Origin: Betaproteobacteria bacterium
Lineage (GTDB): Bacteria > Pseudomonadota > Gammaproteobacteria > Burkholderiales > Ferrovaceae
Reading direction: 5' to 3'
DNA: 7,852 bases
Assembly (NCBI GenBank): GCA_028870615.1
Contig: JAGWPH010000255.1
Location: 1 to 7,852 of the forward strand
Shown here: one piece after another, positions 1-6,822 of the stretch
How positions within the stretch are numbered: position 1 is the first letter of the stretch
How the letters are laid out: every line of letters starts with the position of its first letter
The notes under the pieces: model-generated
What the model saw: the letters and a program-made list of their open reading frames with translations, nothing else
Database searches by the model: none
Told to the model about the DNA's origin: nothing
Translations under genes and position numbers: made by a program

Positions 1-269
1 TGATCATCGAAGCACTGGCGCAAGCTGCGGCGTTGCTGACTTTCAAGACCGAAGGCGTCAAGCCCGGCGGTAAAATCGTCACGTATTTTGTAGGGATTGA
101 TAAGGCACGCTTCAGAAACCCGGTTTTTCCAGGCGATCAGCTGACGCTGCAAGCCAAACTGTTGCGCCAATCCTACCGGGTGTGGAAGTTTGCGACGCAG
201 GCGACGGTCAATGGCCAACTGGTGACTGAAGCGGAACTGCTGTGTACGGAAAAAGTGCTTGAAGCATGA
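1..269 (+). CDS. fabZ: (3R)-hydroxyacyl-ACP dehydratase FabZ, 3' part only
   Basis: FabZ dehydrates (3R)-hydroxyacyl-ACP to trans-2-enoyl-ACP in type II fatty-acid elongation in the cytosol. It draws on the same 3-hydroxyacyl-ACP pool as LpxA. The gene enters from the left edge: the reading frame is open from base 3 and bases 1-2 finish a preceding codon, so 88 residues of a protein of roughly 145-150 are visible. The fragment opens IIEALAQAAA, the FabZ central helix; its third visible residue, Glu, aligns with the catalytic Glu68 of E. coli FabZ. The catalytic His lies upstream, outside the window. GIDKARFRNPVFPGDQL is the conserved hot-dog-fold segment, and the C-terminus AELLCTEK fits the family. 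A TTG at 33 is not the true start. The TGA stop (267-269) overlaps the lpxA ATG by 4 bp (ATGA), so lpxA is probably translationally coupled. Confidence 0.95.
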   Translation, partial: IIEALAQAAALLTFKTEGVKPGGKIVTYFVGIDKARFRNPVFPGDQLTLQAKLLRQSYRVWKFATQATVNGQLVTEAELLCTEKVLEA

Positions 270-1036
270 TTCACCCGAGTGCCCTCATTCATCCAGGAGC
301 CCGGCTGGCAGATGATGTCACGGTTGGGGCCTACTCGATCATCGGGGAACAGGTACGCATTGGCCCCGGCACTACCATTGCGGACCATGTTTCCATCACG
401 GGACGGACCACCATCGGGGCGCGCAACCGGATTCATTCGTTCAGTGTCCTGGGGGGGGCTCCCCAGGACAAGAAATACCACGGTGAAAACACCGCCCTCG
501 AAGTGGGCGATGACAACACCATTCGCGAATTCTGCACCTTCAATATCGGTACGGAAGATGACGTGGGCACCACCCGACTGGGCAATAACAACTGGATCAT
601 GGCCTATGTGCATCTCGCGCATGATTGCCAGGTCGGCAACCATACCACCTTTGCCAATCACGCCACCCTTGCCGGCCATGTCCACGTGGGCGACTGGACC
701 GTACTTGGCGGGTTTGTCGGGGTTCATCAATTTGTTCGGGTGGGGGCGCACAGCTTTATTGGCATTTCGGCGGTGATCACCCAGGACGTGCCGCCCTTTG
801 TCATGGTGGCCGGGCATCCTGCAGCACCCCATGGCATCAACAGCGAAGGATTGCGCCGGCGCGGGTTTGGCGCGGAAGAAATCGCAGCCATCAAACGGGC
901 CTACCGTAAGCTCTACCGCACCGGGCTCAGTCTGGAAGAAGCACGTGGTGAAATCGCTCGGATTGCAGAACAGGCGCCCCGCGTGCAGGAAATGCTGGAT
1001 TTTCTGACGCACTCTTCCCGCGGTATTGTGCGCTGA
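266..1036 (+). CDS. lpxA: Acyl-ACP:UDP-N-acetylglucosamine O-acyltransferase LpxA
   Basis: LpxA transfers a 3-hydroxyacyl chain from ACP to the 3-OH of UDP-GlcNAc, the first step of lipid A synthesis, as a cytosolic trimer. The protein has 256 residues (E. coli 262). Residues 1-185 or so show hexapeptide repeats of a left-handed beta helix (for example VGAYSI, IGPGTT, VGNHTT, VGDWTV). A helical C-terminal domain follows, starting near GINSEGLRRRGF (190-201) and ending in SSRGIVR. His119 in VHLAHD (115-120) aligns with the catalytic His125 of E. coli; His116 and His154 (VHQF) match other conserved active-site histidines. Ile167 sits where E. coli has Gly173, the hydrocarbon-ruler residue, which suggests an acyl chain shorter than C14 (inference). 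CTFNIGT replaces the enterobacterial TIHRGT and resembles betaproteobacterial LpxA. The start is the ATG in the ATGA overlap with fabZ; lpxB begins 2 bp after the stop. Confidence 0.97.
   Translation: MIHPSALIHPGARLADDVTVGAYSIIGEQVRIGPGTTIADHVSITGRTTIGARNRIHSFSVLGGAPQDKKYHGENTALEVGDDNTIREFCTFNIGTEDDVGTTRLGNNNWIMAYVHLAHDCQVGNHTTFANHATLAGHVHVGDWTVLGGFVGVHQFVRVGAHSFIGISAVITQDVPPFVMVAGHPAAPHGINSEGLRRRGFGAEEIAAIKRAYRKLYRTGLSLEEARGEIARIAEQAPRVQEMLDFLTHSSRGIVR
447..468. repeat. Perfect 8-bp inverted repeat with a G8 tract inside lpxA
   Basis: TCCTGGGG (447-454) is complementary to CCCCAGGA (461-468) across a 6-base loop, and the left arm runs into a run of eight G (451-458). It lies in codons for LGGAPQD of LpxA. 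The strand could form a stable GC-rich hairpin, and the mononucleotide run is a potential slippage site. The bases are certain; any biological effect is speculation, because LGGAPQD is a conserved LpxA segment and may alone explain the sequence. Confidence 0.6.
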
Positions 1037-1038
1037 TC

Positions 1039-2178
1039 ATGCGCATCGGCGTTGTGGCAGGCGAAGCATCAGGCGACGCACTGGGAGCAACGTTGATTGA
1101 AGCCGTGCGGATGCGCTATCCCGAAGCTGCTTTTGAGGGGATCGCAGGTCCGCGCATGCGGGGCCTGGGCGCGCATTCGATCTTTCCCATGGAGATGCTT
1201 TCGGTGCGCGGTTACCTGGAGGTCCTGCGCGCGTTGCCCAGGCTCCTGTCGGTTCGCCGGCAATTGGTCCGGCATTTTCTGGCTTCTCCGCCCGACCTCT
1301 TCATCGGAATCGACGCACCCGACTTCAATTTGGCCCTGGAGAAACAACTCAAGCGCGCCGGCATTCCCACGTTGCAGATGGTTGCACCCACAGTCTGGGC
1401 CTGGCGCGCCAATCGCTTGCCGGCCATCCGTGATGCCGTTACGGGCATACTTTCCATCTTTCCCTTCGAGCGTCCGATTTTCGAGCGGGCGGGTATTCCA
1501 ATCACCGATATCGGACATCCCCTGGCGCAGCAAATTCCGGAACAGATCGACCGCGCGGCTGCGCACCGGTCCTTCGGCGATGGGGGCGCAACGCCGATCG
1601 TGGCCTTGCTGCCAGGCAGTCGCGTCTCGGAGCTTGAGTTTCATGCGCAACTGTTCGTGGATACGGCAGCGCTCCTGACGTTGCATTTTCCGCGTGCCCG
1701 GTTTCTGGTGCCCCTCGTCAACCAGCAGACCCGGAACCTGTTCGAACAGGTGTTGCGGCGCTCCCCGCAGCATCTTGATATCCGTCTGCTGGAAGGTCGG
1801 GCCCAGGAGGCGCTCGCCGGCGCCGATGTGGCTCTGGTGGCTTCCGGGACCGCCACCCTCGAAGCGGCCCTGTTGAAATGTCCGATGGTCATCACCTATC
1901 GTCTTTCTGCCTTGACGGCCTGGCTGGTGCGTCGACGCACTACCTCCAGGTTTTTTGGATTGCCCAATATCATCCTGGATCAACCCGTGGTGCCTGAGAT
2001 GATCCAGGAAAACGCCACGCCGGAAAGCCTGGCGGCCTGCCTGACCGGTCTCCTGAACAACCCGGCCGCGCAATACGCCATGGTGCAGTCGTTTGAGCGC
2101 CTGCATCACCTGCTGCGCGCGGACTCGCATCAGGGGATCCTGAAGGGCATTGCACAGGCCTTGCAACATGCGCCCTGA
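1039..2178 (+). CDS. lpxB: Lipid-A-disaccharide synthase LpxB
   Basis: LpxB (GT19 family, GT-B fold) condenses UDP-2,3-diacylglucosamine with lipid X to give the beta-1',6-linked disaccharide of lipid A, at the inner face of the cytoplasmic membrane. The 379-residue length is normal. Landmarks in order: GEASGD (8-13) near the N-terminus, IDAPDFN (91-97), VWAW (119-122), FPFE (141-144), GHPL (159-162), LLPGSR (190-195) at the start of the C-terminal Rossmann domain, VASGTATLE (267-275) and LPN (308-310). The segment before VWAW reads QMVAPT where the E. coli protein has HYVSPS, a mild divergence. No transmembrane helix is evident, as expected for a peripheral membrane enzyme. The gene starts 2 bp after the lpxA stop with only a weak ribosome site, suggesting reinitiation. 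Its last 11 bp overlap rnhB. Confidence 0.97.
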   Translation: MRIGVVAGEASGDALGATLIEAVRMRYPEAAFEGIAGPRMRGLGAHSIFPMEMLSVRGYLEVLRALPRLLSVRRQLVRHFLASPPDLFIGIDAPDFNLALEKQLKRAGIPTLQMVAPTVWAWRANRLPAIRDAVTGILSIFPFERPIFERAGIPITDIGHPLAQQIPEQIDRAAAHRSFGDGGATPIVALLPGSRVSELEFHAQLFVDTAALLTLHFPRARFLVPLVNQQTRNLFEQVLRRSPQHLDIRLLEGRAQEALAGADVALVASGTATLEAALLKCPMVITYRLSALTAWLVRRRTTSRFFGLPNIILDQPVVPEMIQENATPESLAACLTGLLNNPAAQYAMVQSFERLHHLLRADSHQGILKGIAQALQHAP

Positions 2179-2782
2179 GCGCATCATTCGGGTCGGGCAA
2201 CCCCTGGATTTTCCGGCGGGGCTGCTGTGCGGCGTGGATGAAGCGGGTCGAGGCCCGATTGCCGGCCCGGTCAGTGCCGCCGCTGTCATGCTCCATCCCG
2301 ACAGGCCCATTCCCGGGCTTGCCGATTCCAAAAAACTGAGCGCCGGGCAGCGTGCCACGCTGGAGCAGCGCATCAAGGCGGAGGCACTGGCCTGGTCCAC
2401 GGCATTTGCCAGCGTGGCCGAGATCGATCAACTCAACATCTTGCAGGCGACGCTGTTGGCCATGCGCCGGGCGATCGAAGGTCTTGGTGTGGTGCCCGGG
2501 GTCGTGGTGGTGGATGGGCTGTATGGTCCGGTCCTGCCCATGAGGACGATTGCCGTGGTGCAGGGGGACGCTCGGGTCGCCGCCATCTCTGCCGCCTCCA
2601 TCCTGGCCAAGACCGGGCGCGATCGTGTCATGGAGGCCCTGGCGTGTGACTATCCCCAATACCAGTTCGAACGTCACAAAGGCTATCCGACGGCGCTTCA
2701 TCTTGCGCGCCTGCGCGAACATGGGGTGAGTCCACATCACCGCCTGTCCTTTGCCCCCGTGAGTGCCTGCCGATGCGGGTGA
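2168..2782 (+). CDS. rnhB: Ribonuclease HII
   Basis: RNase HII cuts the RNA strand of RNA-DNA hybrids and nicks DNA at single embedded ribonucleotides, starting ribonucleotide excision repair. The predicted protein has 204 residues, a usual length. VDEAGRG (23-29) carries the first two metal-binding acids, Asp24 and Glu25. The Asp in VVVDG (116) and the Asp in GRD (152), next to SAASILAK, complete the DEDD site. [14 protein letters not shown] and HHRLSFAPV are typical C-terminal motifs. After VDG the usual N-R pair of E. coli (VDGNR) is replaced by L-Y, an unusual change that leaves the acidic residues intact. I chose the ATG at 2168, preceded by CAGG, over an in-frame TTG at 2150 because homologues begin close to the DEAGRG motif. 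The start lies inside lpxB (11 bp overlap) and the end overlaps the methyltransferase by 10 bp. Confidence 0.95.
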   Translation: MRPERIIRVGQPLDFPAGLLCGVDEAGRGPIAGPVSAAAVMLHPDRPIPGLADSKKLSAGQRATLEQRIKAEALAWSTAFASVAEIDQLNILQATLLAMRRAIEGLGVVPGVVVVDGLYGPVLPMRTIAVVQGDARVAAISAASILAKTGRDRVMEALACDYPQYQFERHKGYPTALHLARLREHGVSPHHRLSFAPVSACRCG

Positions 2783-3555
2783 TCCGTTCCCGCGACAACC
2801 CGCTGGCCAGGCAATTTGCCAGCCTGGTGCATTCGTCACGGAGCCGTCACAAGTTGGGGCAGACGGTGCTGGATGGCGTGCATCTGGTGGAGGCTTATGC
2901 AGGATCCGCACTGGGCCCGCTGCAAACCCTGCTGGTGAGCGAGAGCGGGCTGCGTCATCCGGAAGTGGTCCGCCTGCTGGCCCGAAACCTGCTGCCCGAG
3001 CCCGTTGTGTTGAGCGATGCCCTGTTTGTCGAGTGCGCCACGGTCCAGTCCCCGCTGGGGATTGCCGCCATCATCAAGATTCCCGCGGCGGCGCTGCCTG
3101 CGGGTGCGCTGGGGCCTTGCCTGATGTTGGAGGACATCCAGGATCCAGGGAATCTGGGCACGCTGCTTCGATCCGCTGCGGCCGCAGGCCTGCCCCGCGT
3201 CTTTCTTTCAGCGGGATGTGCCCTGGCCTGGGCGCCGCGCGTGTTGCGCGCGGGAATGGGGGCGCACTTCAAGCTTGAATTGTATGAGGGCGTGGCCTTG
3301 CCCGGGCTGGCATCGCGTTTTGGAGGGCGGGTTGTTGGGGCCACCCTGCACGACGCACGTCCCTATTTCAGGGTGGACCTCACCGGAACCATCGCTTTCG
3401 TGATCGGTAACGAAGGGGCCGGGATATCGCCGGCACTCCTGGCCTGCATTCATGAACGTCTGCACATTCCCATGAAGGCAGGGATCGAATCTCTCAATGC
3501 GGCCGTGGCGGGTTCCATTGTGATGTTCGAACGGTTGCGCCAGCAATCCCGCTAG
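2773..3555 (+). CDS. TrmH/SpoU-family (SPOUT) RNA 2'-O-methyltransferase, target unknown
   Basis: The protein has 260 residues. An N-terminal substrate-binding domain (about 1-105, beginning [14 protein letters not shown], with [10 protein letters not shown] at 33-42) precedes the knotted SPOUT catalytic domain. All three SpoU motifs are visible. Motif 1 is [19 protein letters not shown] (121-139) with Asn127 and Arg133. Motif 2 is [11 protein letters not shown] (209-219). Motif 3 is [18 protein letters not shown] (232-249). Such enzymes methylate the ribose 2'-OH of rRNA or tRNA with S-adenosylmethionine. The layout resembles RlmB (23S rRNA G2251) more than TrmH or TrmJ, but the exact nucleotide cannot be assigned from sequence. 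The ATG at 2773 lies within the end of rnhB, with GTGAG at 2759-2763 as a possible ribosome site. The TAG stop is part of a CTAG that also serves as the ppsR stop on the other strand. Confidence 0.92.
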   Translation: MRVIRSRDNPLARQFASLVHSSRSRHKLGQTVLDGVHLVEAYAGSALGPLQTLLVSESGLRHPEVVRLLARNLLPEPVVLSDALFVECATVQSPLGIAAIIKIPAAALPAGALGPCLMLEDIQDPGNLGTLLRSAAAAGLPRVFLSAGCALAWAPRVLRAGMGAHFKLELYEGVALPGLASRFGGRVVGATLHDARPYFRVDLTGTIAFVIGNEGAGISPALLACIHERLHIPMKAGIESLNAAVAGSIVMFERLRQQSR

Positions 3556-4370
3556 TACAGGTGCCGCACCAGCCCGGTCTGGTGCAGGATGGTGGTGGAC
3601 AATTCCTCAATCGACATGTTGGTGGATTCCAGAAAAGGGATGCCCTGGGCGCGCATCATCGCCTCGGCCGCCTGAGTCTCATGACGGCAGTTGGCCAGGG
3701 ACGCATAGCTGCTGTCAGGGCGGCGTTCGGAACGGATCTGGTGCAGGCGTTCCGGGCGGATCGACAGCCCCCATAGTTTTTTACGCCACGGAAGCAACGC
3801 GGAAGGAAGCTGCTGCTTGTCCAGGTCCTCCGGAATCAAAGGGTAGTTGGCGGCCTTGATCCCAAATTGCATGGCCAGGTACAGGCTGGTCGGTGTTTTG
3901 CCGCAGCGCGAGACACCCACCAGGATGATCTCCGCCTCAGACAGTCCCTTGCCGGCAGCGCCATCGTCGTGGGCCATGCTGAAATTGATGGCATTCATGC
4001 GCTGGGTGTAGGTATGCAGGTCTCCCGTGCCATGGGATTTGCCGACGGCATGGGAGGATGGCGCCCCCAGCTCGGATTCCAGGGGGGCAATGAACACCTC
4101 GAAAAAATCCAGCACCAGGGCCTCTGCGGTCCGAAGCGTCCGGCGCACCGATTCGTTGATCAGGGTGCTGAAAACGAGAGGGCGCTGGCCATCGGTTTTG
4201 GCGGCCAGATTGATGGCGGCAATGGCCTCCCGGGCACGCTCCGGGCTGTCTATGAAAGGCAGCGTGTAACGCTGGAACTGAAAGCTGTCAAACTGGGTGA
4301 TCAGGCTTTGTCCCAGCATTTCGGCGGTGATGCCGGTGCGATCCGAGACATAAAAAACACTGCGTTTCAT
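3552..4370 (-). CDS. ppsR: PEP synthase regulatory protein (kinase/pyrophosphorylase) PpsR
   Basis: This DUF299-family bifunctional enzyme inactivates PEP synthase by ADP-dependent phosphorylation of a Thr next to its catalytic His, and reactivates it by phosphate-dependent removal that yields pyrophosphate. The protein has 272 residues, normal for the family. The N-terminus FYVSDRTGITAE (6-17) is the family signature. GVSRCGKTPTS (152-162) is the P-loop, followed by YLAMQFGIKAANYPLIPEDL-type sequence. I start at the ATG at 4370-4368, with GGTGA five bases upstream; in-frame TTG (4382) and GTG (4379) codons would add at most four residues. The target enzyme, ppsA, is divergently transcribed next door, which strongly supports the assignment over the related regulator of pyruvate phosphate dikinase. 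The TAG stop overlaps the methyltransferase stop on the other strand within CTAG (3552-3555). Confidence 0.95.
   Translation of the reverse strand: MKRSVFYVSDRTGITAEMLGQSLITQFDSFQFQRYTLPFIDSPERAREAIAAINLAAKTDGQRPLVFSTLINESVRRTLRTAEALVLDFFEVFIAPLESELGAPSSHAVGKSHGTGDLHTYTQRMNAINFSMAHDDGAAGKGLSEAEIILVGVSRCGKTPTSLYLAMQFGIKAANYPLIPEDLDKQQLPSALLPWRKKLWGLSIRPERLHQIRSERRPDSSYASLANCRHETQAAEAMMRAQGIPFLESTNMSIEELSTTILHQTGLVRHLY
3566..3585. other. Inverted repeat just past the lpx-operon end, inside ppsR
   Basis: GCACCAG (3566-3572) is complementary to CTGGTGC (3579-3585) over a 6-base loop. It starts 10 bases after the last stop of the + strand operon (3555) and lies within the final codons of ppsR on the - strand. 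No T-run follows on the + strand, so it is not a canonical intrinsic terminator. It could still pause polymerase or protect the 3' end of the operon mRNA. Coding constraint on the ppsR C-terminus (HQTGLVRH) is the alternative explanation. Confidence 0.35.
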
Positions 4371-4375
4371 CGGGT

Positions 4376-4380
4376 TCACC
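4376..4380 (-). promoter_or_regulatory. Ribosome binding site that supports the ppsR ATG start
   Basis: On the - strand GGTGA (4380-4376) lies five bases before the ATG at 4370. A second site, AGGA (4387-4384), is 13 bases from that ATG and only 4 from an in-frame GTG at 4379. The first spacing favours the ATG, which also fits the family N-terminus. Confidence 0.5.
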
Positions 4381-4394
4381 AAATCCTGAAAAGG

Positions 4395-4424
4395 TTATCC
4401 GCAGCATAACAGATGTCTTATAAT
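4395..4424 (+). promoter_or_regulatory. Candidate sigma-70 promoter of ppsA
   Basis: A perfect -10 consensus TATAAT lies at 4419-4424. The best -35 is weak: TTATCC at 4395-4400 with an 18-base spacer. Transcription would start near 4431, giving a leader of about 22 bases before the ppsA ATG at 4453. A strong -10 with a poor -35 is compatible with activator or repressor control, but that is inference. Confidence 0.6.
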
Positions 4425-4430
4425 AGACAA
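4403..4430 (-). promoter_or_regulatory. Candidate sigma-70 promoter of ppsR, overlapping that of ppsA
   Basis: On the - strand TTGTCT (4430-4425, four of six matches to TTGACA) and TATGCT (4408-4403, four of six to TATAAT) are separated by 16 bases. Transcription would start near 4396, about 25 bases before the ppsR ATG. The ppsA -10 box falls in the spacer between these two elements, so polymerase could probably not occupy both promoters at once. Confidence 0.4.
4414..4429. repeat. Palindrome framing the ppsA -10 box, possible operator
   Basis: TGTCT (4414-4418) and AGACA (4425-4429) are exact inverted repeats on either side of TATAAT: TGTCTTATAATAGACA. The symmetry stops at these 5-bp arms. 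A dimeric repressor bound here would cover the ppsA -10 and the ppsR -35. No regulator is known to me for this exact half-site, and short arms like these can arise by chance. Confidence 0.4.
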
Positions 4431-4443
4431 CTTTTATAGGTTA

Positions 4444-4448
4444 GAGGG
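4444..4448 (+). promoter_or_regulatory. Ribosome binding site of ppsA
   Basis: GAGGG lies 4 bases before the ATG at 4453, a slightly short but workable spacing. It is a clear Shine-Dalgarno sequence, in contrast to the weak sites inside the upstream lpx operon, and it fixes the ppsA start. Confidence 0.6.
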
Positions 4449-4452
4449 CGTC

Positions 4453-6822
4453 ATGGCAACGGAATATATCCGCTGGTTCCAGAATCTTCGCATGACCGAC
4501 GTGGATTCTGTCGGAGGCAAAAATGCTTCCCTGGGGGAAATGATCAGCCAGTTGGACGGGGCAGGGGTCCGTGTGCCGGGCGGCTTTGCCACCACTGCCG
4601 CTGCCTACCGCGATTTCCTGGCACAGGGGGGATTGGCTGGCCGCATCGAAGCCGTGCTGGGCGCCCTCAATGTGGACAATGTGGAAGCCCTGGTCAGGAC
4701 GGGTGCCGAGATTCGTCGTTGGGTACTGGAGGCCCCATTGCCCGAGCGGTTGAGCAGGGAAATCGCCGCAGCCTATGCACGGCTGGAAGCCGAGTCCGGG
4801 GCGGCGCCGGCTGTCGCCGTGCGCTCTTCTGCCACGGCGGAAGATTTGCCGGACGCCTCCTTTGCCGGTCAGCAGGAAACCTTTCTGAACATCACGGGAA
4901 TAGACCAGGTCATGGCAGCGGTCAAACAGGTGTTTGCGTCGCTCTACAATGATCGCGCCATTGCCTATCGCGTTCACCAGGGGTTTATCCATTCTGAAGT
5001 AGCGCTTTCGGCGGGCATCCAGCGCATGGCCCGCAGCGATGTGGGCGCCAGTGGCGTGCTGTTTACCATGGACACCGAGTCTGGTTTCGACCAGGTGGTG
5101 TTTATTACGGCCAGTTGGGGGCTTGGGGAAAGCGTGGTGCAGGGTGCCGTCAATCCGGACGAGTACTACGTCAGCAAAGTGGCGCTGGCGCAGCAGCGCC
5201 CCGCGGTCCTGATGCGCAACCTGGGTTCCAAGGCCACCCGCATGATCTACAGCACAGACAAGGCTGCCGGACGCACGGTGACCACGGTGGAGACCGCGCT
5301 GGCCGACCGGCACCGCTTCTGTCTTGACGACCCCGAACTGGAAGAACTGGCGCGCTATGCGGTCATCATCGAAACCCATTATGGGCGTCCCATGGACGTG
5401 GAATGGGCGCGCGATGGCGTGGATGGCAAGCTCTACATTCTGCAGGCCCGCCCGGAAACAGTGGCCTCCCGCAAGCGGGCTGACAGTCTGGAACGCTACG
5501 CGCTCAAGGAGCATGGAGAGCTGCTGGCGACGGGCCGCGCCATTGGCCAGAAAATCGGAGCCGGACCGGTCCGCATCATTTTCGATGTGTCCCAGATGAA
5601 TCAGGTCAACCCCGGAGATGTGCTGGTGACGGACATGACGGATCCCAATTGGGAACCCATCATGAAACGGGCCTCCGCCATCGTGACCAATCGCGGGGGA
5701 CGCACCTGTCATGCGGCCATCATTGCCCGCGAACTGGGAATTCCTGCCGTGGTGGGTTGTGAAAACGGAACCGAGGTGCTCAAGGCCGTTTCAGAAGTCA
5801 CCGTGTCCTGTGCAGAGGGCGAGACCGGAAACATTTATCGGGGCATCCTGGGTTTTGACGTGTCTTCAATGACGCTGGAACACATGCCTCCCCTTCCGGT
5901 CAAGATCACCATGAATGTGGGCAATCCGCAGCTGGCGTTTTCCTTCCAGCGGCTGCCCAATGACGGGGTTGGACTGGCGCGCCTGGAATTTATCATCAGT
6001 GCCATGATCGGCATTCACCCCAAGGCCTGTCTTGAATATCCTGATCTGCCTGCCGGCCTCAAGGCGGAGGTGGAGGAAAAGACGCACGGTTACAGCAATC
6101 CTGTGGCGTTTTATCGGGAAAAACTGGCAGAGGGCATTTCCACCCTTGCAGCGGCCTTCTGGCCCAAGAAAGTCATTGTTCGCCTGTCGGATTTCAAGTC
6201 CAACGAATACATCAATCTGATCGGCGGCAAAAGCTATGAGCCCCATGAAGAAAATCCCATGCTGGGGTTTCGCGGCGCTTCACGCTACACCGCTGCGTCG
6301 TTTCGGGATTGCTTTGAACTGGAATGCCAGGCACTCAAGCGGGTGCGTGACCAGATGGGCTTTGTCAACGTCGAGATCATGGTGCCCTTTGTGCGCACAT
6401 TGGCCGAAGCCGATCGCACCCTGGCGCTGTTGCAGGAATTGGGGCTCAAGCGCGGCGAGAATGGACTGCGGATTGTGATGATGTGTGAAATTCCTTCCAA
6501 CGCAATCCTGGCAGACCAGTTTCTCGAGCGCTTTGATGGATTTTCCATCGGGTCCAACGATCTGACGCAGTTGACCCTGGCTGTGGATCGGGATTCGGGT
6601 TTGGTGGCCCAGGCCTTCGATGAACGCGATCCTGCCGTGAAAGCCATGTTGCATCTTGCCATCAGCGCCTGTCTCCGGGCCGGAAAGTACGTGGGGATTT
6701 GCGGACAGGGTCCTTCTGATCACCCTGATCTGGCGCGTTGGTTGATGGAAGAGGGGATTGAATCCATGTCACTCAATCCGGATTCGGTCATTGGGACCTG
6801 GCTGTTCCTGGCAAAGCAGTAA
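4453..6822 (+). CDS. ppsA: Phosphoenolpyruvate synthase (pyruvate, water dikinase)
   Basis: PpsA converts pyruvate, ATP and water to phosphoenolpyruvate, AMP and phosphate, letting cells make sugars from pyruvate, lactate or other C3 compounds. The 789 residues match the usual length (E. coli 792). Three domains are seen in order. The N-terminal ATP-grasp domain (about 1-340) has [10 protein letters not shown] at 21-30, [20 protein letters not shown] at 121-140 and DVEWA at 315-319. The swivelling phosphohistidine domain (about 365-470) has [17 protein letters not shown], with catalytic His420 and, two residues before it, Thr418, the expected target of PpsR. The C-terminal PEP/pyruvate barrel (about 480-789) has GFRGASRY (605-612), MCEIPSN (677-683), GSNDLTQ (700-706) and GICGQG (748-753), whose Cys750 matches the catalytic Cys. 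The sequence appears intact. Its last 103 bp are overlapped by the convergent amidohydrolase gene. Confidence 0.98.
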   Translation: MATEYIRWFQNLRMTDVDSVGGKNASLGEMISQLDGAGVRVPGGFATTAAAYRDFLAQGGLAGRIEAVLGALNVDNVEALVRTGAEIRRWVLEAPLPERLSREIAAAYARLEAESGAAPAVAVRSSATAEDLPDASFAGQQETFLNITGIDQVMAAVKQVFASLYNDRAIAYRVHQGFIHSEVALSAGIQRMARSDVGASGVLFTMDTESGFDQVVFITASWGLGESVVQGAVNPDEYYVSKVALAQQRPAVLMRNLGSKATRMIYSTDKAAGRTVTTVETALADRHRFCLDDPELEELARYAVIIETHYGRPMDVEWARDGVDGKLYILQARPETVASRKRADSLERYALKEHGELLATGRAIGQKIGAGPVRIIFDVSQMNQVNPGDVLVTDMTDPNWEPIMKRASAIVTNRGGRTCHAAIIARELGIPAVVGCENGTEVLKAVSEVTVSCAEGETGNIYRGILGFDVSSMTLEHMPPLPVKITMNVGNPQLAFSFQRLPNDGVGLARLEFIISAMIGIHPKACLEYPDLPAGLKAEVEEKTHGYSNPVAFYREKLAEGISTLAAAFWPKKVIVRLSDFKSNEYINLIGGKSYEPHEENPMLGFRGASRYTAASFRDCFELECQALKRVRDQMGFVNVEIMVPFVRTLAEADRTLALLQELGLKRGENGLRIVMMCEIPSNAILADQFLERFDGFSIGSNDLTQLTLAVDRDSGLVAQAFDERDPAVKAMLHLAISACLRAGKYVGICGQGPSDHPDLARWLMEEGIESMSLNPDSVIGTWLFLAKQ

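Noticed and set aside
173..1012. Open frame of 279 codons on the - strand opposite lpxA
   Set aside because: No family resemblance; lpxA explains the DNA fully.
2150..2167. Upstream TTG start for rnhB
   Set aside because: It would add six residues with no family match and lengthen the overlap with lpxB; the ATG at 2168 has a better-placed CAGG.
1069..2400. Long open frame of 443 codons on the - strand opposite lpxB and rnhB
   Set aside because: It mirrors two clearly conserved genes, has no recognisable domain and a low-complexity Gln/Arg/Gly-rich composition. Long antisense frames are expected in GC-rich coding DNA.
3867..4409. Open frame of 180 codons on the + strand opposite ppsR
   Set aside because: Shadow of ppsR, whose P-loop and N-terminal signature are clear; it would also run across the divergent promoter region.
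4441..5712. Open frame of 423 codons on the - strand opposite the first half of ppsA
   Set aside because: His/Gly/Arg-rich shadow translation with no motif; the opposite strand is unambiguous PEP synthase.
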